Notes: generated by a model from the letters alone, not told the origin. Shown: positions 44,876 through 54,533, counted from the first letter of the stretch. The stretch is 64,000 nucleotides of DNA from Candidatus Thorarchaeota archaeon (GCA_029858305.1 JAOUFI010000006.1:1-64000), one strand, 5' to 3'. Program-made: numbers and translations.

Positions 44876-45325
44876 CTAGACTTTCTTGAGTGCTGCTTTT
44901 ACCATTTCTGTGATACGGTCTTCTGGGATTCCAGTCTTGTTTGCAACTTTCGCAATGTCACAGTAAGCAAGATCGGAAACAGTCTTGAGACCAGCCTTTG
45001 CTAGAAGTTTGGCTTCTTCATCCTTCACAGCTTTTAGTGCAGAGAGCTCATCAACAGCCTTGGCAACTGATGCCGTAGCAGTACTCTCTTCAGTAGCTAG
45101 AGCCGCAACAAATTCCTCAAGATCTTTCTGATACTGTTTTAATGCTTCGACATTCTCAGGATATGCAGTTTTCCTTCGGATATCAACAATTAGACCCATC
45201 TTACGAGCATCAACAACTGTGAGTCCAGATTGAATTGTTTCCTCTATACTAAAACCACGGCCACGTCTGGGTTTGGCATCTTTTGGTGACCTCACAACTG
45301 GTTCGGCAATAATATCAAAGCTCAT
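44876..45325 (-). CDS. rpl13e: Ribosomal protein eL13 with extra C-terminal helical domain
   Basis: 149 residues from ATG (MSFDIIAEPVVRSP) with AGGTGGA at good spacing; the open frame further upstream is noise. The first 80 residues match eL13: KPRRGRGFSIEETIQSGLTVVDARKMGLIVDIRRKT and NVEALKQYQKDLEEF. The last 60 residues (LLAKAGLKTVSDLAYCDIAKVANKTGIPEDRITEMVKAAL) form a helix-hairpin-helix-like domain not part of the usual short eL13. It overlaps nothing but is near the DUF72 gene. Confidence 0.87.
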   Translation of the reverse strand: MSFDIIAEPVVRSPKDAKPRRGRGFSIEETIQSGLTVVDARKMGLIVDIRRKTAYPENVEALKQYQKDLEEFVAALATEESTATASVAKAVDELSALKAVKDEEAKLLAKAGLKTVSDLAYCDIAKVANKTGIPEDRITEMVKAALKKV

Positions 45326-45404
45326 TGATTCATCCACCTGACACGGCTTCGAGCCTTCGGACCACTTATCAAGCTTTCGAGATGGCAAAATAAAGAGGAG
45401 AGAT

Positions 45405-46220
45405 TTAGATAAAATCATCAAGTGACATTTGTCTTATTGCTTCACCATCTAGCATCTTCAATAATTTTCGTTCTTGGTGTTGATTGATTGTACCTAAGAG
45501 AGATAGCATCTGAAGTGCGTTCAAAGGAGCGTTTCCTGCGAAATGATTATTGAAATACCCCAAGACAAGGTTTACATTATTCGTCAAATCCTCCAGGCGA
45601 GGAAGCCATTCCTTGAGTTCTTCAAGTGAATATCTGTAGTTGTACCATAACCCTTCATTTTGACCGTGCCACCGTACATATGAAAAATCAGTTGTTATTC
45701 GGAGGTCAATAGGGAGCTTTGGTTCATCAACGATGACATGAGCGATATTATATTGCTCTAATAGACTCCAGACAGACTCTATCAACCAGCTATGGTGTCT
45801 GAACTCGATTGCGTACCGATACGCAGGGTTGAGTGCAGCAAAAAAGGTCTCAAGATTAGCCATGGTCGATATCTCCCAGGGTGGTAACTGAATGAGCAGA
45901 ACATCAATACGGTTTTCAATCGGTCGTAGAAGTTGATAATACTCATCAAGAACTGCACCACCCTCTCCGGTGAGGTCGAGTCGATGGTCATGTGTTACTT
46001 TCTTGGGTAATTTGGCTGTGAAGAACTTATTGGGATCAAGACTAGCCAAGTGTTTAATGAAAGTGGGTTTGGGTAGAGCGTAGAATGTCGAATTAATCTC
46101 TGCCGTGTCGAAGTAGAGCAAGTATTGATGGAGCATGGATCTACCGGAGGTATAGAAAACACCTTTCCAATCCTTTCCATATGACCATCCACTGGTACCG
46201 ATATGAAGCCCCTTTCTCAT
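45405..46220 (-). CDS. DUF72 (YecE-like) protein
   Basis: 271 residues. The DUF72 pattern: HIGTSGWSYGKDWKGVFYTSG at the N-terminus, FDTAEINSTFYALPKPTFIKHL, FFTAKLPKKVTHDHRLD, IDVLLIQLPPW, RYAIEFRHHSWL, VRWHGQNE and LGYFNNHFAGNAPLNALQM. A TIM-barrel-like fold; members bind or cleave unknown substrates. Its 3' end is 80 bases from the eL13 start. Confidence 0.88.
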   Translation of the reverse strand: MRKGLHIGTSGWSYGKDWKGVFYTSGRSMLHQYLLYFDTAEINSTFYALPKPTFIKHLASLDPNKFFTAKLPKKVTHDHRLDLTGEGGAVLDEYYQLLRPIENRIDVLLIQLPPWEISTMANLETFFAALNPAYRYAIEFRHHSWLIESVWSLLEQYNIAHVIVDEPKLPIDLRITTDFSYVRWHGQNEGLWYNYRYSLEELKEWLPRLEDLTNNVNLVLGYFNNHFAGNAPLNALQMLSLLGTINQHQERKLLKMLDGEAIRQMSLDDFI

Positions 46221-46284
46221 TTTATTCGATATCTATAGTTACACATTCATGTTTGTGCTTTATGGATTCTGTATTGTCGTAAAG

Positions 46285-46641
46285 ATGAGGTTCATAAGAG
46301 TGCAAGATACACAAAGAGTTGTGAGTGCTATGAATGCCAATGATGCAAAAGCTGATTTTGAGAATCTAGAAGTCCATATGGGGCCCCTAAAGGATAGCAA
46401 GTTCAAAATGAAATGCTCTGTAACATATGAAGAACAGATGCTCATTATGGATGGAGGAAAGAGAGTAGCACGAATGCATGCTCGTAACATTGGCAATGTT
46501 CACCTTGAAAAGAAAGCAATTCGAATTGCAGCTATGAATTTTGAAGTAAAAGAGGGTGAAGACGTCAGTGTGGCCAGTGGTTCTATAAGACTTGAACTCG
46601 GAGATGCTGCAAAAGACTGGTACCAGGAACTTTGGGGCTAA
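46285..46641 (+). CDS. Small protein of unknown function
   Basis: 118 residues from ATG at 46285 (MRFIRVQDTQRVVSAMNAND). Beta-rich with regular two-strand stretches: KFKMKCSVTYEEQMLIMDGGKRVARMHARNIGNVHL and KAIRIAAMNFEVKEGEDVSV, ending GSIRLELGDAAKDWYQELWG. No known motif; probably cytosolic. It precedes glutamine synthetase by about 60 bases. Confidence 0.5.
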   Translation: MRFIRVQDTQRVVSAMNANDAKADFENLEVHMGPLKDSKFKMKCSVTYEEQMLIMDGGKRVARMHARNIGNVHLEKKAIRIAAMNFEVKEGEDVSVASGSIRLELGDAAKDWYQELWG

Positions 46642-46702
46642 AACAAGACCTTTTAATGAGGTTCGATAAAGCACGGAACGCAGCAACCACGGAGTGAATA
46701 TT

Positions 46703-48010
46703 ATGTCTGAGAAGATTGAGTATATTGAACTTAGATTCACAGATCTGTTAGGAAGAATGAAAGCTATGGTAGTTCCTTGCAAACCTGTGGATGACCTTGA
46801 AGACCTTCAATCTGACCCAACATGGAAGAAGGGAACAAGCTGTGATGGAAGCTCTGTAGTTGGACTGGCAACAGTTGAAGCATCTGATTTACGTCTTGAC
46901 CCTGATGCTTCCACTTTAATAGAGATTCCACTGACATCTCAGCGGACCGCCGCGGCGATGTGCTTTATTAGAGAGAAAGAGGCACACGGAACAAGTACAG
47001 ATTACCACACACTTGACAGTCGTGGAAGGCTTCATCAAGTGTGTGAAGATCTTCTTCCTGGCAATCTACGTTTGATGGTAAAGGTTGAGCCAGAATTTCA
47101 CTTCATCACTCCTGAAGGTGAACACTTCGATAATGCGGGGTATGCAGATACGTATCCGCAGAGCCCAGGAATGGACATTCTCCTCGAGTTGGCTTCAGCA
47201 ATTAGAGAAGTTGGAATGCGACCACGTGTTATTCACCATGAGGCTGGTGAAGCTCAGCAAGAGATAGAGCTTGATTTTGATGATGCAAGGAAAATGGCGG
47301 ACAACATTTTAATTTTTAAGAACCTTACAAGAGCAATCGCACAGAGTCACGGTGTCGATGTTACCTTTATGCCAAAACCATTTGTAAATGAAGCAGGAAG
47401 CGGTCTTCATTGCCATATGCAACTATGGGATGGTAACAAGAACCTCTTTGGTGATGACAAGACGGATGGACTATCTGAAACTGCTCGGAGGTTTATCGCA
47501 GGGTTATTAGAACATGCACCTGCAATAACAGCAATTGCCAATCCCACTGTCAATTCCTACAAGAGATTAGTACCTCATCATGAAGCACCTGTTTATATCA
47601 CATGGGGAGAAAAGAACCGGACTGTACTCGTGAGAATACCTACATTTGGTAAGAGTGAGAAAGCGGCCATTGAGCTCAGATCAGGGGATTCTATGGCAAA
47701 TCCGTACTTGTTCTTTAGTGCAATCATAGCAGCGGGTATGGATGGAATCAATAAAAAACTCGTACCACCAGAGCCTCGTAGTGAAGACATCTTTATGATG
47801 ACAGATGATGATAGATCCGAATACGCAATTAGAACACTACCTACGACCCTTGAAGAAGCCCTTGATAGCTTAGAGGCAGACCCAGTAATTATGAAAGCAT
47901 TGGGATCCGGAATTGCCCATGCGCACATCAAACTCAAACGTGCAGAATGGCGCAAATATGTGAGTCATGTTGTTTCTGATTGGGAATGGGAAATGTACCA
48001 AGACCTCTAG
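46703..48010 (+). CDS. glnA: Glutamine synthetase
   Basis: Joins ammonia and glutamate with ATP. 435 residues from ATG at 46703. Motifs: YIELRFTDLLGRMKAMVVP (N-terminal beta-grasp), KGTSCDGSSVVG, VEPEFHFI (metal-binding Glu in EPE), HHEAGEAQQEIELDFDDA, VTFMPKPFVNEAGSGLHCHMQLW and VNSYKRLVPHHEAPVYITWG with Arg for glutamate binding; RSGDSMANPYL near the C-terminus. Adenylylation tyrosine region of bacterial type is absent. The start GTG at 46694 is an alternative. It overlaps the aminotransferase by 4 bases convergently. Confidence 0.95.
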   Translation: MSEKIEYIELRFTDLLGRMKAMVVPCKPVDDLEDLQSDPTWKKGTSCDGSSVVGLATVEASDLRLDPDASTLIEIPLTSQRTAAAMCFIREKEAHGTSTDYHTLDSRGRLHQVCEDLLPGNLRLMVKVEPEFHFITPEGEHFDNAGYADTYPQSPGMDILLELASAIREVGMRPRVIHHEAGEAQQEIELDFDDARKMADNILIFKNLTRAIAQSHGVDVTFMPKPFVNEAGSGLHCHMQLWDGNKNLFGDDKTDGLSETARRFIAGLLEHAPAITAIANPTVNSYKRLVPHHEAPVYITWGEKNRTVLVRIPTFGKSEKAAIELRSGDSMANPYLFFSAIIAAGMDGINKKLVPPEPRSEDIFMMTDDDRSEYAIRTLPTTLEEALDSLEADPVIMKALGSGIAHAHIKLKRAEWRKYVSHVVSDWEWEMYQDL

Positions 48011-49161
48011 GTTGTAAAGTAACTATATAATCGGTCGAAAGCTTCATCCACTGCCTCAGGAGTGAGAGGACCAATTGATATTCTGATGTGTCCTTCACCT
48101 GCTTCTCCGAATATGATACCAGGTAAAACCAATGTTCCAGTTGATTGAAGAATGTCGAGAACTAGAGCACTAGAATCAGTGCAATCCCGCACCTTCGGAA
48201 ACATATAGAAAGTTCCAGATGTTCGAATAACTTCAAGTTGATCAATCTCACGAATCCGCACATATGCTAGTTCTCGGAGGAGGTTCAGACGTTCAATCTC
48301 TTGTTCTACTGCATCAAGTCCATTCTTCAGTACTTCAAGAGCGAGTAGTTGTCCAGCTGTCGGAGCACAGATTGTCACAGTATCCTGTACTTTGAGATAC
48401 TGTTCGATAAACTGACTAGGTCCAATGACATATCCTACACGCCACCCACTCATTCCGAAATCCTTGGAGAAGCTTCCTATGGTAATTACATTCTCAGTAG
48501 CATCTCTCCGCAATCGAGGACTATAATGACTACTTCCATCAAAGACCATTCGTGAATATGTTTCATCTGAAAAAAGGACAAGATCATGATTGAGACAAAT
48601 ATCTACGATGCTGTCAATTGTTTTTCGCTCATAAACTGCCCCAGTTGGGTTATTTGGAGATACTAAGAAGATACCACGTGTGTTTGCATCAATTGCTTTT
48701 TCAATATCCTCTGAAACAACTTGGAAATTGGCATTAGTGCGTATCTCTTTCACGTTTCCACCTGTAAGCTTGACAGCCATGACTGAATTGAAATAATATG
48801 GTGTTGGCATTATGACATTTTCATTCGGTCCTATTAATGTCTGAGCGGCTCCTGCAAATGCATTATTGGCACCTGCAGTTATTACAAGCTCAGTCTGAGG
48901 ATTGATATCAATACCTGCAGTCTGTCGAAGATATAGTGATAGTTCCTCTCTCAACTCGAGTAGGCCCTGATCAGTAGTGTACAAATGTGTTGAAGGATGT
49001 GACAAGCGCTCGCGTAGGGATGCCAGAGCCTTGTCCGGAGGAATATGCCCAGGAAGCCCTTGACCCAAGTCTAGAAAGTCAGGTGATGCCACATATCTCT
49101 TTGCAGCCTCGGTTAGTTTTAGGATTGGAGGGTACATGATGTCTTCTGTATGAAATTTCAT
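48007..49161 (-). CDS. PLP aminotransferase class I/II (aspartate aminotransferase family)
   Basis: 384 residues from ATG at 49161 (the frame upstream is noise). PLP-lysine motif SFSKDFGMSGWRVGYV; substrate-binding DLGQGLPGHIPPDKAL; NNPTGAVY; final Arg region GEAGEGHIRISIG. Family members transfer amino groups between amino acids and oxoacids; the substrate could be aspartate or another, not determined. Overlaps glnA by 4 bases tail to tail. Confidence 0.9.
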   Translation of the reverse strand: MKFHTEDIMYPPILKLTEAAKRYVASPDFLDLGQGLPGHIPPDKALASLRERLSHPSTHLYTTDQGLLELREELSLYLRQTAGIDINPQTELVITAGANNAFAGAAQTLIGPNENVIMPTPYYFNSVMAVKLTGGNVKEIRTNANFQVVSEDIEKAIDANTRGIFLVSPNNPTGAVYERKTIDSIVDICLNHDLVLFSDETYSRMVFDGSSHYSPRLRRDATENVITIGSFSKDFGMSGWRVGYVIGPSQFIEQYLKVQDTVTICAPTAGQLLALEVLKNGLDAVEQEIERLNLLRELAYVRIREIDQLEVIRTSGTFYMFPKVRDCTDSSALVLDILQSTGTLVLPGIIFGEAGEGHIRISIGPLTPEAVDEAFDRLYSYFTT

Positions 49162-49315
49162 TGGATGGCTCCTCTCGAATGAACCAAATGCAACAAGGAT
49201 TCTCATTGGTCACATCTTACCGAATTCATTTAACCTTACCCAAATCATTGCTTGTTATTCAAGCACACTTAGCAAGGATTATATCGGGCTATAACTGGCC
49301 TCGGTCAGGAGTACT

Positions 49316-50710
49316 ATGGAAACTGATAAGCGAGGTAGAAAGACCGTCAAGAGAGCCGCAGCTCTTTCTGTCCTTGCTGCACTTATACTTACACTATTGA
49401 AAACAGTGATCGGAGTCCTAACTAATTCTATTGGTATCATCTCGGAAGCTCTCCATAGTGGTCTGGATCTATTAGCAGCGGCAATCACATTTGCAGCTGT
49501 GAGATCAGCATCAAAGGAACCAGATATAGAGCACCAATACGGACACGGCAAAATAGAGAATTTCTCAGCACTTGTTGAAACAATTCTCCTTTGGATAACA
49601 TCTGCTTGGATCATATACGAAGCACTACGAAGGATTTTGGGAGAGGAGTTCATAGAGCCTACAATCTGGGGAATAGCTGTTATGCTCACGAGCATCTTCA
49701 TAGATTACGAGAGAAGTCGCATGCTCTATCGTACAGCGCATAAATATAACAGTCAAGCACTCGAAGCAGATGCACTTCATTTCAGCACGGATATGCTCAG
49801 CTCAGTAGTTGTTCTCCTAGGTCTGACCCTCGTATCACTAGGTTTTCCTATCGGAGACCCTCTCGGGGCTTTAGGAGTTTCGATTGTAATCCTATTTGTT
49901 TCCTATAATCTAGCGAAAAGATCCTTCAACTTCTTGGTAGACCGCGCTCCTGAAGGGGTGAAGGAAAAAGTAATCCAGACTTGCTCGAGCATTCCAGGGA
50001 TTTTAAGTTGCTCAAGAGTTCGCGTTCGAACATCAGGACCAGATTTGTTTGTAGATGTTATTGTGAATGTAGATGAAACCGTAACCACGGGTGAAGCACA
50101 TAGCATCACTGAATCTATCGAGTCAGCGTTGGCAGGCCTAGCACCAAGAGTGGATGTTGTTGTACATGTTGAGCCTGCCAAGATGGAGCCTGATGAATAT
50201 ATCAAAATGAGTCTATACGAACAACTCCAGGTTCTAGCCAGAAGAGAGCCCAAGATTCGCAGTGTTCATAATGTTCGGATTTTCACTTTTAAAAAGCAGA
50301 TTGAAGTTGCTGCAGATATTGAGATGTCAGTAGATTTGACTCTAAAACAAGCTCATAGAATATCCGATCAATTCGAGAATGAGATTAAAAAATTCGATCC
50401 AAGAATTAACACAGTCCTATTGCATCTCGAAACAACTGCAATAGAAAGTGAAGCTGTCGATATCACAAACGAATCAGAAGCCTTTGTAAATCAGATTTGC
50501 AAACTTGTAGAGAAGACTATCCCGAATATCAGCTGCTCCAATGTGACTGTGAGGGAAGAAGAAACAGGAGTGTCCCTTTTAATCCAATGTAGTACCGACG
50601 GAGCAATATCTCTAACTGAGAGCCACGAAATTTCAGATGCAATTGAGAAAACCATAATGGAATCGATTTCCAAGGTCACTCATGTCTTTGTCCATGTTGA
50701 ACCGCTATGA
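49316..50710 (+). CDS. Cation diffusion facilitator (CDF) metal exporter with three C-terminal repeats
   Basis: 464 residues. Six membrane helices in about 1-210, with the zinc-site motifs EALHSGLDLLAAAI (His/Asp in helix 2) and ALEADALHFSTDMLSSVV (His/Asp in helix 5). Three CDF-type cytoplasmic dimerisation domains follow in tandem: about 215-290 (CSRVRVRTSGPDLFVDVIVNVD...VVVHVEP), 305-380 (IRSVHNVRIFTFKKQIEVAADIEMS...VLLHLET) and 395-464 (CSNVTVREEETGVSLLIQ...VFVHVEP). Ordinary CDF proteins have one. Start likely at 49316 (ATGGAAACTGATAAG). Confidence 0.88.
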   Translation: METDKRGRKTVKRAAALSVLAALILTLLKTVIGVLTNSIGIISEALHSGLDLLAAAITFAAVRSASKEPDIEHQYGHGKIENFSALVETILLWITSAWIIYEALRRILGEEFIEPTIWGIAVMLTSIFIDYERSRMLYRTAHKYNSQALEADALHFSTDMLSSVVVLLGLTLVSLGFPIGDPLGALGVSIVILFVSYNLAKRSFNFLVDRAPEGVKEKVIQTCSSIPGILSCSRVRVRTSGPDLFVDVIVNVDETVTTGEAHSITESIESALAGLAPRVDVVVHVEPAKMEPDEYIKMSLYEQLQVLARREPKIRSVHNVRIFTFKKQIEVAADIEMSVDLTLKQAHRISDQFENEIKKFDPRINTVLLHLETTAIESEAVDITNESEAFVNQICKLVEKTIPNISCSNVTVREEETGVSLLIQCSTDGAISLTESHEISDAIEKTIMESISKVTHVFVHVEPL

Positions 50711-50757
50711 CCCAAGCTTAATAACAATCTTTCAACACAGTTCCTTTGAGGTTCTTG

Positions 50758-51540
50758 ATGTTGGAGAATAACTGTGATGCAAAGGTATTAGGAGCACCAG
50801 AGGCGCACGTCGTTCAAACTCATGAGATGACACTCAAAACACCATTAATGGTTTGCTGCTTTCCTTCTGCAGGAGTAGTCGGTCCAATAGCAGCACATGC
50901 CATCATCGATCAGTTCAAAATGGACGAGATAGCGCATCTCAGATCTCGGTATATGCCATCTGCTGCTGTATTCTTGGAGGGACGACTCAGACATCCGTTC
51001 AGAATCTATGGCCATGAAGAACTCAATCTCATTCTTGTCACTGCTGAACTTCCAGTCGCTGATGAAGGATTATATGCTGTCAGTTCAGCCTTGCTCGATT
51101 GGGGTGCGAGTATGGGTGTTAGAGAAATAGTGATTCTTGATGGAATACCAGTACAGGGAATGCCATCAGACCGAAAGGTACTCTTTGCAGCGGAGGAGGA
51201 AAAAATCTCCGAACTTTCAAAAGATGAACACATGGAAATTTTAGATAAGGGTATTATAACAGGGATTGCGGGTTCGATTCTCTCTGAAACACTCTGCAGA
51301 TCCATGATTGGCTTTGCACTACTTACACCGGCAATAGCAGTAATTCCAGACCCTGGAGGCGCGCTACAACTCCTTGAAGCCCTTAATAGACTCTACAATC
51401 TAAAAATCGATCTTACCGAGCTTAAGGAAGGGAGTGAAGTAATCCGACGAAAAATGGAAGAGATGGCTCAACAAGTGGATGGGATGCAGCGTCAACAACA
51501 GATTACTGGACGAAGTGGCTACGAACGAATGTATGCCTAG
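50758..51540 (+). CDS. PAC2-family protein (proteasome assembly chaperone-like)
   Basis: 260 residues from ATG at 50758. PAC2 features: MVCCFPSAGVVGPIAAHAIIDQ, RYMPSAAVFLEGRLRHPFRIYG, ILVTAELPVADEGLYAVSSALLDWG, GIAGSILSETLCR and a C-terminal helical tail. Family proteins in archaea assist assembly of proteasome complexes. No proteasome gene is in the window. Confidence 0.85.
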   Translation: MLENNCDAKVLGAPEAHVVQTHEMTLKTPLMVCCFPSAGVVGPIAAHAIIDQFKMDEIAHLRSRYMPSAAVFLEGRLRHPFRIYGHEELNLILVTAELPVADEGLYAVSSALLDWGASMGVREIVILDGIPVQGMPSDRKVLFAAEEEKISELSKDEHMEILDKGIITGIAGSILSETLCRSMIGFALLTPAIAVIPDPGGALQLLEALNRLYNLKIDLTELKEGSEVIRRKMEEMAQQVDGMQRQQQITGRSGYERMYA

Positions 51541-51603
51541 TGTCGAAGAAAGAGGCTCAATGTGTATTAAAAGAAGGTCATGTTCTCCGCACTATTTGTC
51601 AAA

Positions 51604-52161
51604 TCAGTCAATACAAGTGTCGTACGCTTCCCTTGCGCCCTCAGCGTTACGATCGCCAACTTTTCCTTTCCACTTCTCGCGTATTACTTGTTGAATTGTT
51701 TCCAGCTTAACCAAGCCTGTAGCCTTCGCAAAAGCGCCAAGCATGGTCGTATTGATAACAGGTAATCCTCCTACAAGAAGCCCATTCTTCAACGCAATAC
51801 CTGTACCATCATAGGTATAGATATGGCCTTTATTCACTATAATTTCAGCAGCGCGTTTAGGTGTATTGATGATTACCTTACCATCGTCCTTTAGACCCTC
51901 AGTCACATCAATCAAATCGAGAATTGTAGAGTCAAGAACTGCAACAACATCTGGAGTGTAAACCTGACTTCGAACATTTATCTCCTCATTGGCGATCCGT
52001 GTGAACGCCTTTACAGGAGCACCACGACGCTCAGCCCCAAAATAGGGGAATGCTTGTACTCCCTTGTATCCATCAATATATGCTGCCTTTGCGAGCAACT
52101 CAGCGGAAGTAACGCCTCCTTGTCCGCCTCTGCCATGCCAACGAACTTCAATCATTTTCAT
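51604..52161 (-). CDS. 2-oxoacid:ferredoxin oxidoreductase gamma subunit (PorG-like), orphan
   Basis: 185 residues from ATG with TAGGAG upstream. The gamma-subunit motif: RWHGRGGQGGVTSAELLAKAAYIDGYKG, QAFPYFGAERRGAPVKAFTRI and VAVLDSTILD. In pyruvate or 2-ketoisovalerate ferredoxin oxidoreductases the gamma, delta, alpha and beta subunits are usually encoded together. Here neither neighbour (PAC2 on one side, methyltransferase on the other) is such a subunit, so the enzyme's other genes must be elsewhere. Confidence 0.88.
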   Translation of the reverse strand: MKMIEVRWHGRGGQGGVTSAELLAKAAYIDGYKGVQAFPYFGAERRGAPVKAFTRIANEEINVRSQVYTPDVVAVLDSTILDLIDVTEGLKDDGKVIINTPKRAAEIIVNKGHIYTYDGTGIALKNGLLVGGLPVINTTMLGAFAKATGLVKLETIQQVIREKWKGKVGDRNAEGAREAYDTCID

Positions 52162-52303
52162 CCAAAATGACTCCTAAGTTGACCTGTTGGTCAAGCCCTG
52201 CGCGGTATCGGTGAAACATAACCTTTACGTTAGTAGTACTTCCTGAATTTATGATACGATTTTTGCAGGGATATCGGTAGTCACGGATCATACTGACTCC
52301 GTA

Positions 52304-52316
52304 CGATATATATTTT
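52304..52316 (+). promoter_or_regulatory. TATA box of the methyltransferase gene
   Basis: CGATATATATTTT lies about 38-50 bases before the ATG at 52354, giving a leader of about 15 bases. Confidence 0.5.
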
Positions 52317-52353
52317 CAAAAACGACAACAAAGCTCAGGTCGGGAAAAGAGGA

Positions 52354-53163
52354 ATGGACAGACATATCAAGGCAAATCGAGACCTATGGGACGAATGGAC
52401 CCTCATGCATGAGGACTCAAAAGAATATGATGTGGAAGGATTCATCAAAGGAAAACAAACGCTTGATCCAATCGAGGTTAGTGAACTTGGCTCTGTCAAA
52501 GGAAAAAGTCTCTTACATCTTCAGTGCCATTTTGGACTAGATACAATGTCGTGGGCGAGATTGGGTGCAGACGTGACAGGTGTTGACTTTTCCGAGAAAG
52601 CAATTGATTTTGCCCGGAGATTGAGCAATAGAACTGGAATAAAAGCAGAGTTCATTCATGCAAACATCTACGATCTTCCTAACATGTTGGACAAGAGATT
52701 CGATATTGTCTTCACATCCGAAGGTGTTCTTGTATGGCTACCAGATATTGTAGAATGGGCGAAAATCATATCGAGATTTCTAAAAAGAGGAGGGAAGTTC
52801 TACATCCGAGAGGGACATCCGTTTTCAAAAATCTTTGATGATGAAATAAAGACTTGCGAATTCAAGATACGATACCCATATTTCACTCCAAAACATCCGT
52901 TCCATTTCAGAGGTGCAGAAACCTATACTGAGTCCACTCGAAAGATTGAACCTATGGATTGGTATGAATGGAATCACAGCGTATCTGAGATAATCAATAG
53001 TCTCATCAAAGCTGGCTTGAGAATCGATTTCTTCAACGAATATACTTACATCTCAAGTAAGGTATTTCCGTTCTTGATTCGGAGAGAGGATGGTAACTGG
53101 ACACTTCCCAGAGATATGGGAGAGATGCCATTACAATTTACATTACTCGCAACAAAGGTCTAG
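52354..53163 (+). CDS. Class I SAM-dependent methyltransferase
   Basis: 269 residues. SAM-binding motif I LLHLQCHFGLDTMSWARLGADVTGVDFSEKAIDFARRL; then FDIVFTSEGVLVWLPDIVEWA and GGKFYIREGHPF. Resembles archaeal and bacterial small-molecule methyltransferases; the acceptor is unknown. It overlaps the convergent FAD-enzyme gene by 4 bases. Confidence 0.88.
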   Translation: MDRHIKANRDLWDEWTLMHEDSKEYDVEGFIKGKQTLDPIEVSELGSVKGKSLLHLQCHFGLDTMSWARLGADVTGVDFSEKAIDFARRLSNRTGIKAEFIHANIYDLPNMLDKRFDIVFTSEGVLVWLPDIVEWAKIISRFLKRGGKFYIREGHPFSKIFDDEIKTCEFKIRYPYFTPKHPFHFRGAETYTESTRKIEPMDWYEWNHSVSEIINSLIKAGLRIDFFNEYTYISSKVFPFLIRREDGNWTLPRDMGEMPLQFTLLATKV

Positions 53164-54533
53164 ATTACAGCATCTTCCATCAGAGCATGAACTGCACCAT
53201 CTGCGGATTGAGCAGCCTGTTGAAGGCCAACTCCGGAACCTGATGTGTCAGTCCCCACAATGTATAATCCTTTGATAGGAGTTCGGGGTCCAGGTCTGTC
53301 AAGATCCGTCTGACCTGGGATTAGTTTTGCTCTTGTAGCATATGACACCTGAGCATGCTCCATCTCAATATGGTCCAAGATTCTAGGATAATATTTCGCC
53401 AGACCATTTCCTTTCATCATTGAAATATGTTCATCTACTGATTTCCCAGGTTCAGCAATCATGGCGATAGCAACTAATTCTTTGCCTTTAGGAGCACAGC
53501 TTGGGTCGAAGCTTGAGATGGAAACAATCCACCGATTTGGATTGGGGTGAACAAGAACCCTATTTTTCCGATCTCCAATTACCGTCTTATTGAGACCTAA
53601 CCAGAGTGTAACTCCCCTTGTGGGTTCAATAGTACTCCATCTTTCAAAGAACTCTTGTGTAGTGCCTAATGTTGATTGAACAATCTTATCCATAGACCAG
53701 AGAGGAATATTGCTTACAATGGTGGAGTGTTCAATATGTGTTCCAGCTACTGTTAGACCAATAATGCCACCATCTTGCTCATGAATCTGCTCTACAGGAG
53801 CATTAAGCACATAGTCGCCATCAATCGTCTCAATAACTCGTTTGATAAGACCCTCCATCCCGCCAATGACATATCCCTCATCATACTCACTCGAACCAAA
53901 AATCAATCTCTTCGCAGAGGCTAATTTTGATGATTCCCTATCGGTATCCTTCAAAGTCCTTAATGCTTCATATGCCGATGCTTCTGAAATAGGTACACCT
54001 GCAGCCATATAGATGGCACTCTGCATGACATCGAGCATGACCTGGTTTGTCGCCCCTCTAGACTCCATGAACTCTAGAAAAGAGATGTCCTTGTACTTCT
54101 TCATCTCATCGAGTTTCATTGTCTTAATCTTTGCACCAATTCTGACAAGTCCTAATCGACCTCTCCAACCAGTAAGCGGCCAACGTAGAGTTTCTCCAAT
54201 GCTAGAAGGAATTGGTCCAGTCTTATCATAGACACGGAACTCCCATCCATCATGGATAACAAACTCAGGAGGAGGAGAGAGGTAGTTCTTTAGGAACCTC
54301 ACGAAGGCCCCTCGTGTGACTCGCGTTATCACATGAAGACCTTGATCAACCCGAAATCCATCGACCCAATAGCCATGCCAAACACCGCCCAGACGATTTT
54401 CTTTCTCGATAACTAGGACTTTCTTGCCATTAGCAGTCAATGCAAGTGCTGTGAGAAGACCGCCAGCTCCTCCGCCAGTGATAATGACATCATAATGAGA
54501 TGGATCCACTTGGTCGAGGGTTATCTGTTTCAT
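53160..54533 (-). CDS. FAD-dependent oxidoreductase (phytoene desaturase-like)
   Basis: 457 residues from ATG (MKQITLDQVDPSHYDVIITGGG) at 54533; the upstream frame to 54794 is spurious and overlaps the TPR gene. Dinucleotide-binding motif VIITGGGAGGLLTALALTANGKKVLVIEKENRLGGVW, and a C-terminal GLYIVGTDTSGSGVGLQQAAQSAD. The layout matches carotenoid-desaturase-like and related NAD(P)/FAD enzymes; substrate not known. Confidence 0.85.
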   Translation of the reverse strand: MKQITLDQVDPSHYDVIITGGGAGGLLTALALTANGKKVLVIEKENRLGGVWHGYWVDGFRVDQGLHVITRVTRGAFVRFLKNYLSPPPEFVIHDGWEFRVYDKTGPIPSSIGETLRWPLTGWRGRLGLVRIGAKIKTMKLDEMKKYKDISFLEFMESRGATNQVMLDVMQSAIYMAAGVPISEASAYEALRTLKDTDRESSKLASAKRLIFGSSEYDEGYVIGGMEGLIKRVIETIDGDYVLNAPVEQIHEQDGGIIGLTVAGTHIEHSTIVSNIPLWSMDKIVQSTLGTTQEFFERWSTIEPTRGVTLWLGLNKTVIGDRKNRVLVHPNPNRWIVSISSFDPSCAPKGKELVAIAMIAEPGKSVDEHISMMKGNGLAKYYPRILDHIEMEHAQVSYATRAKLIPGQTDLDRPGPRTPIKGLYIVGTDTSGSGVGLQQAAQSADGAVHALMEDAVI

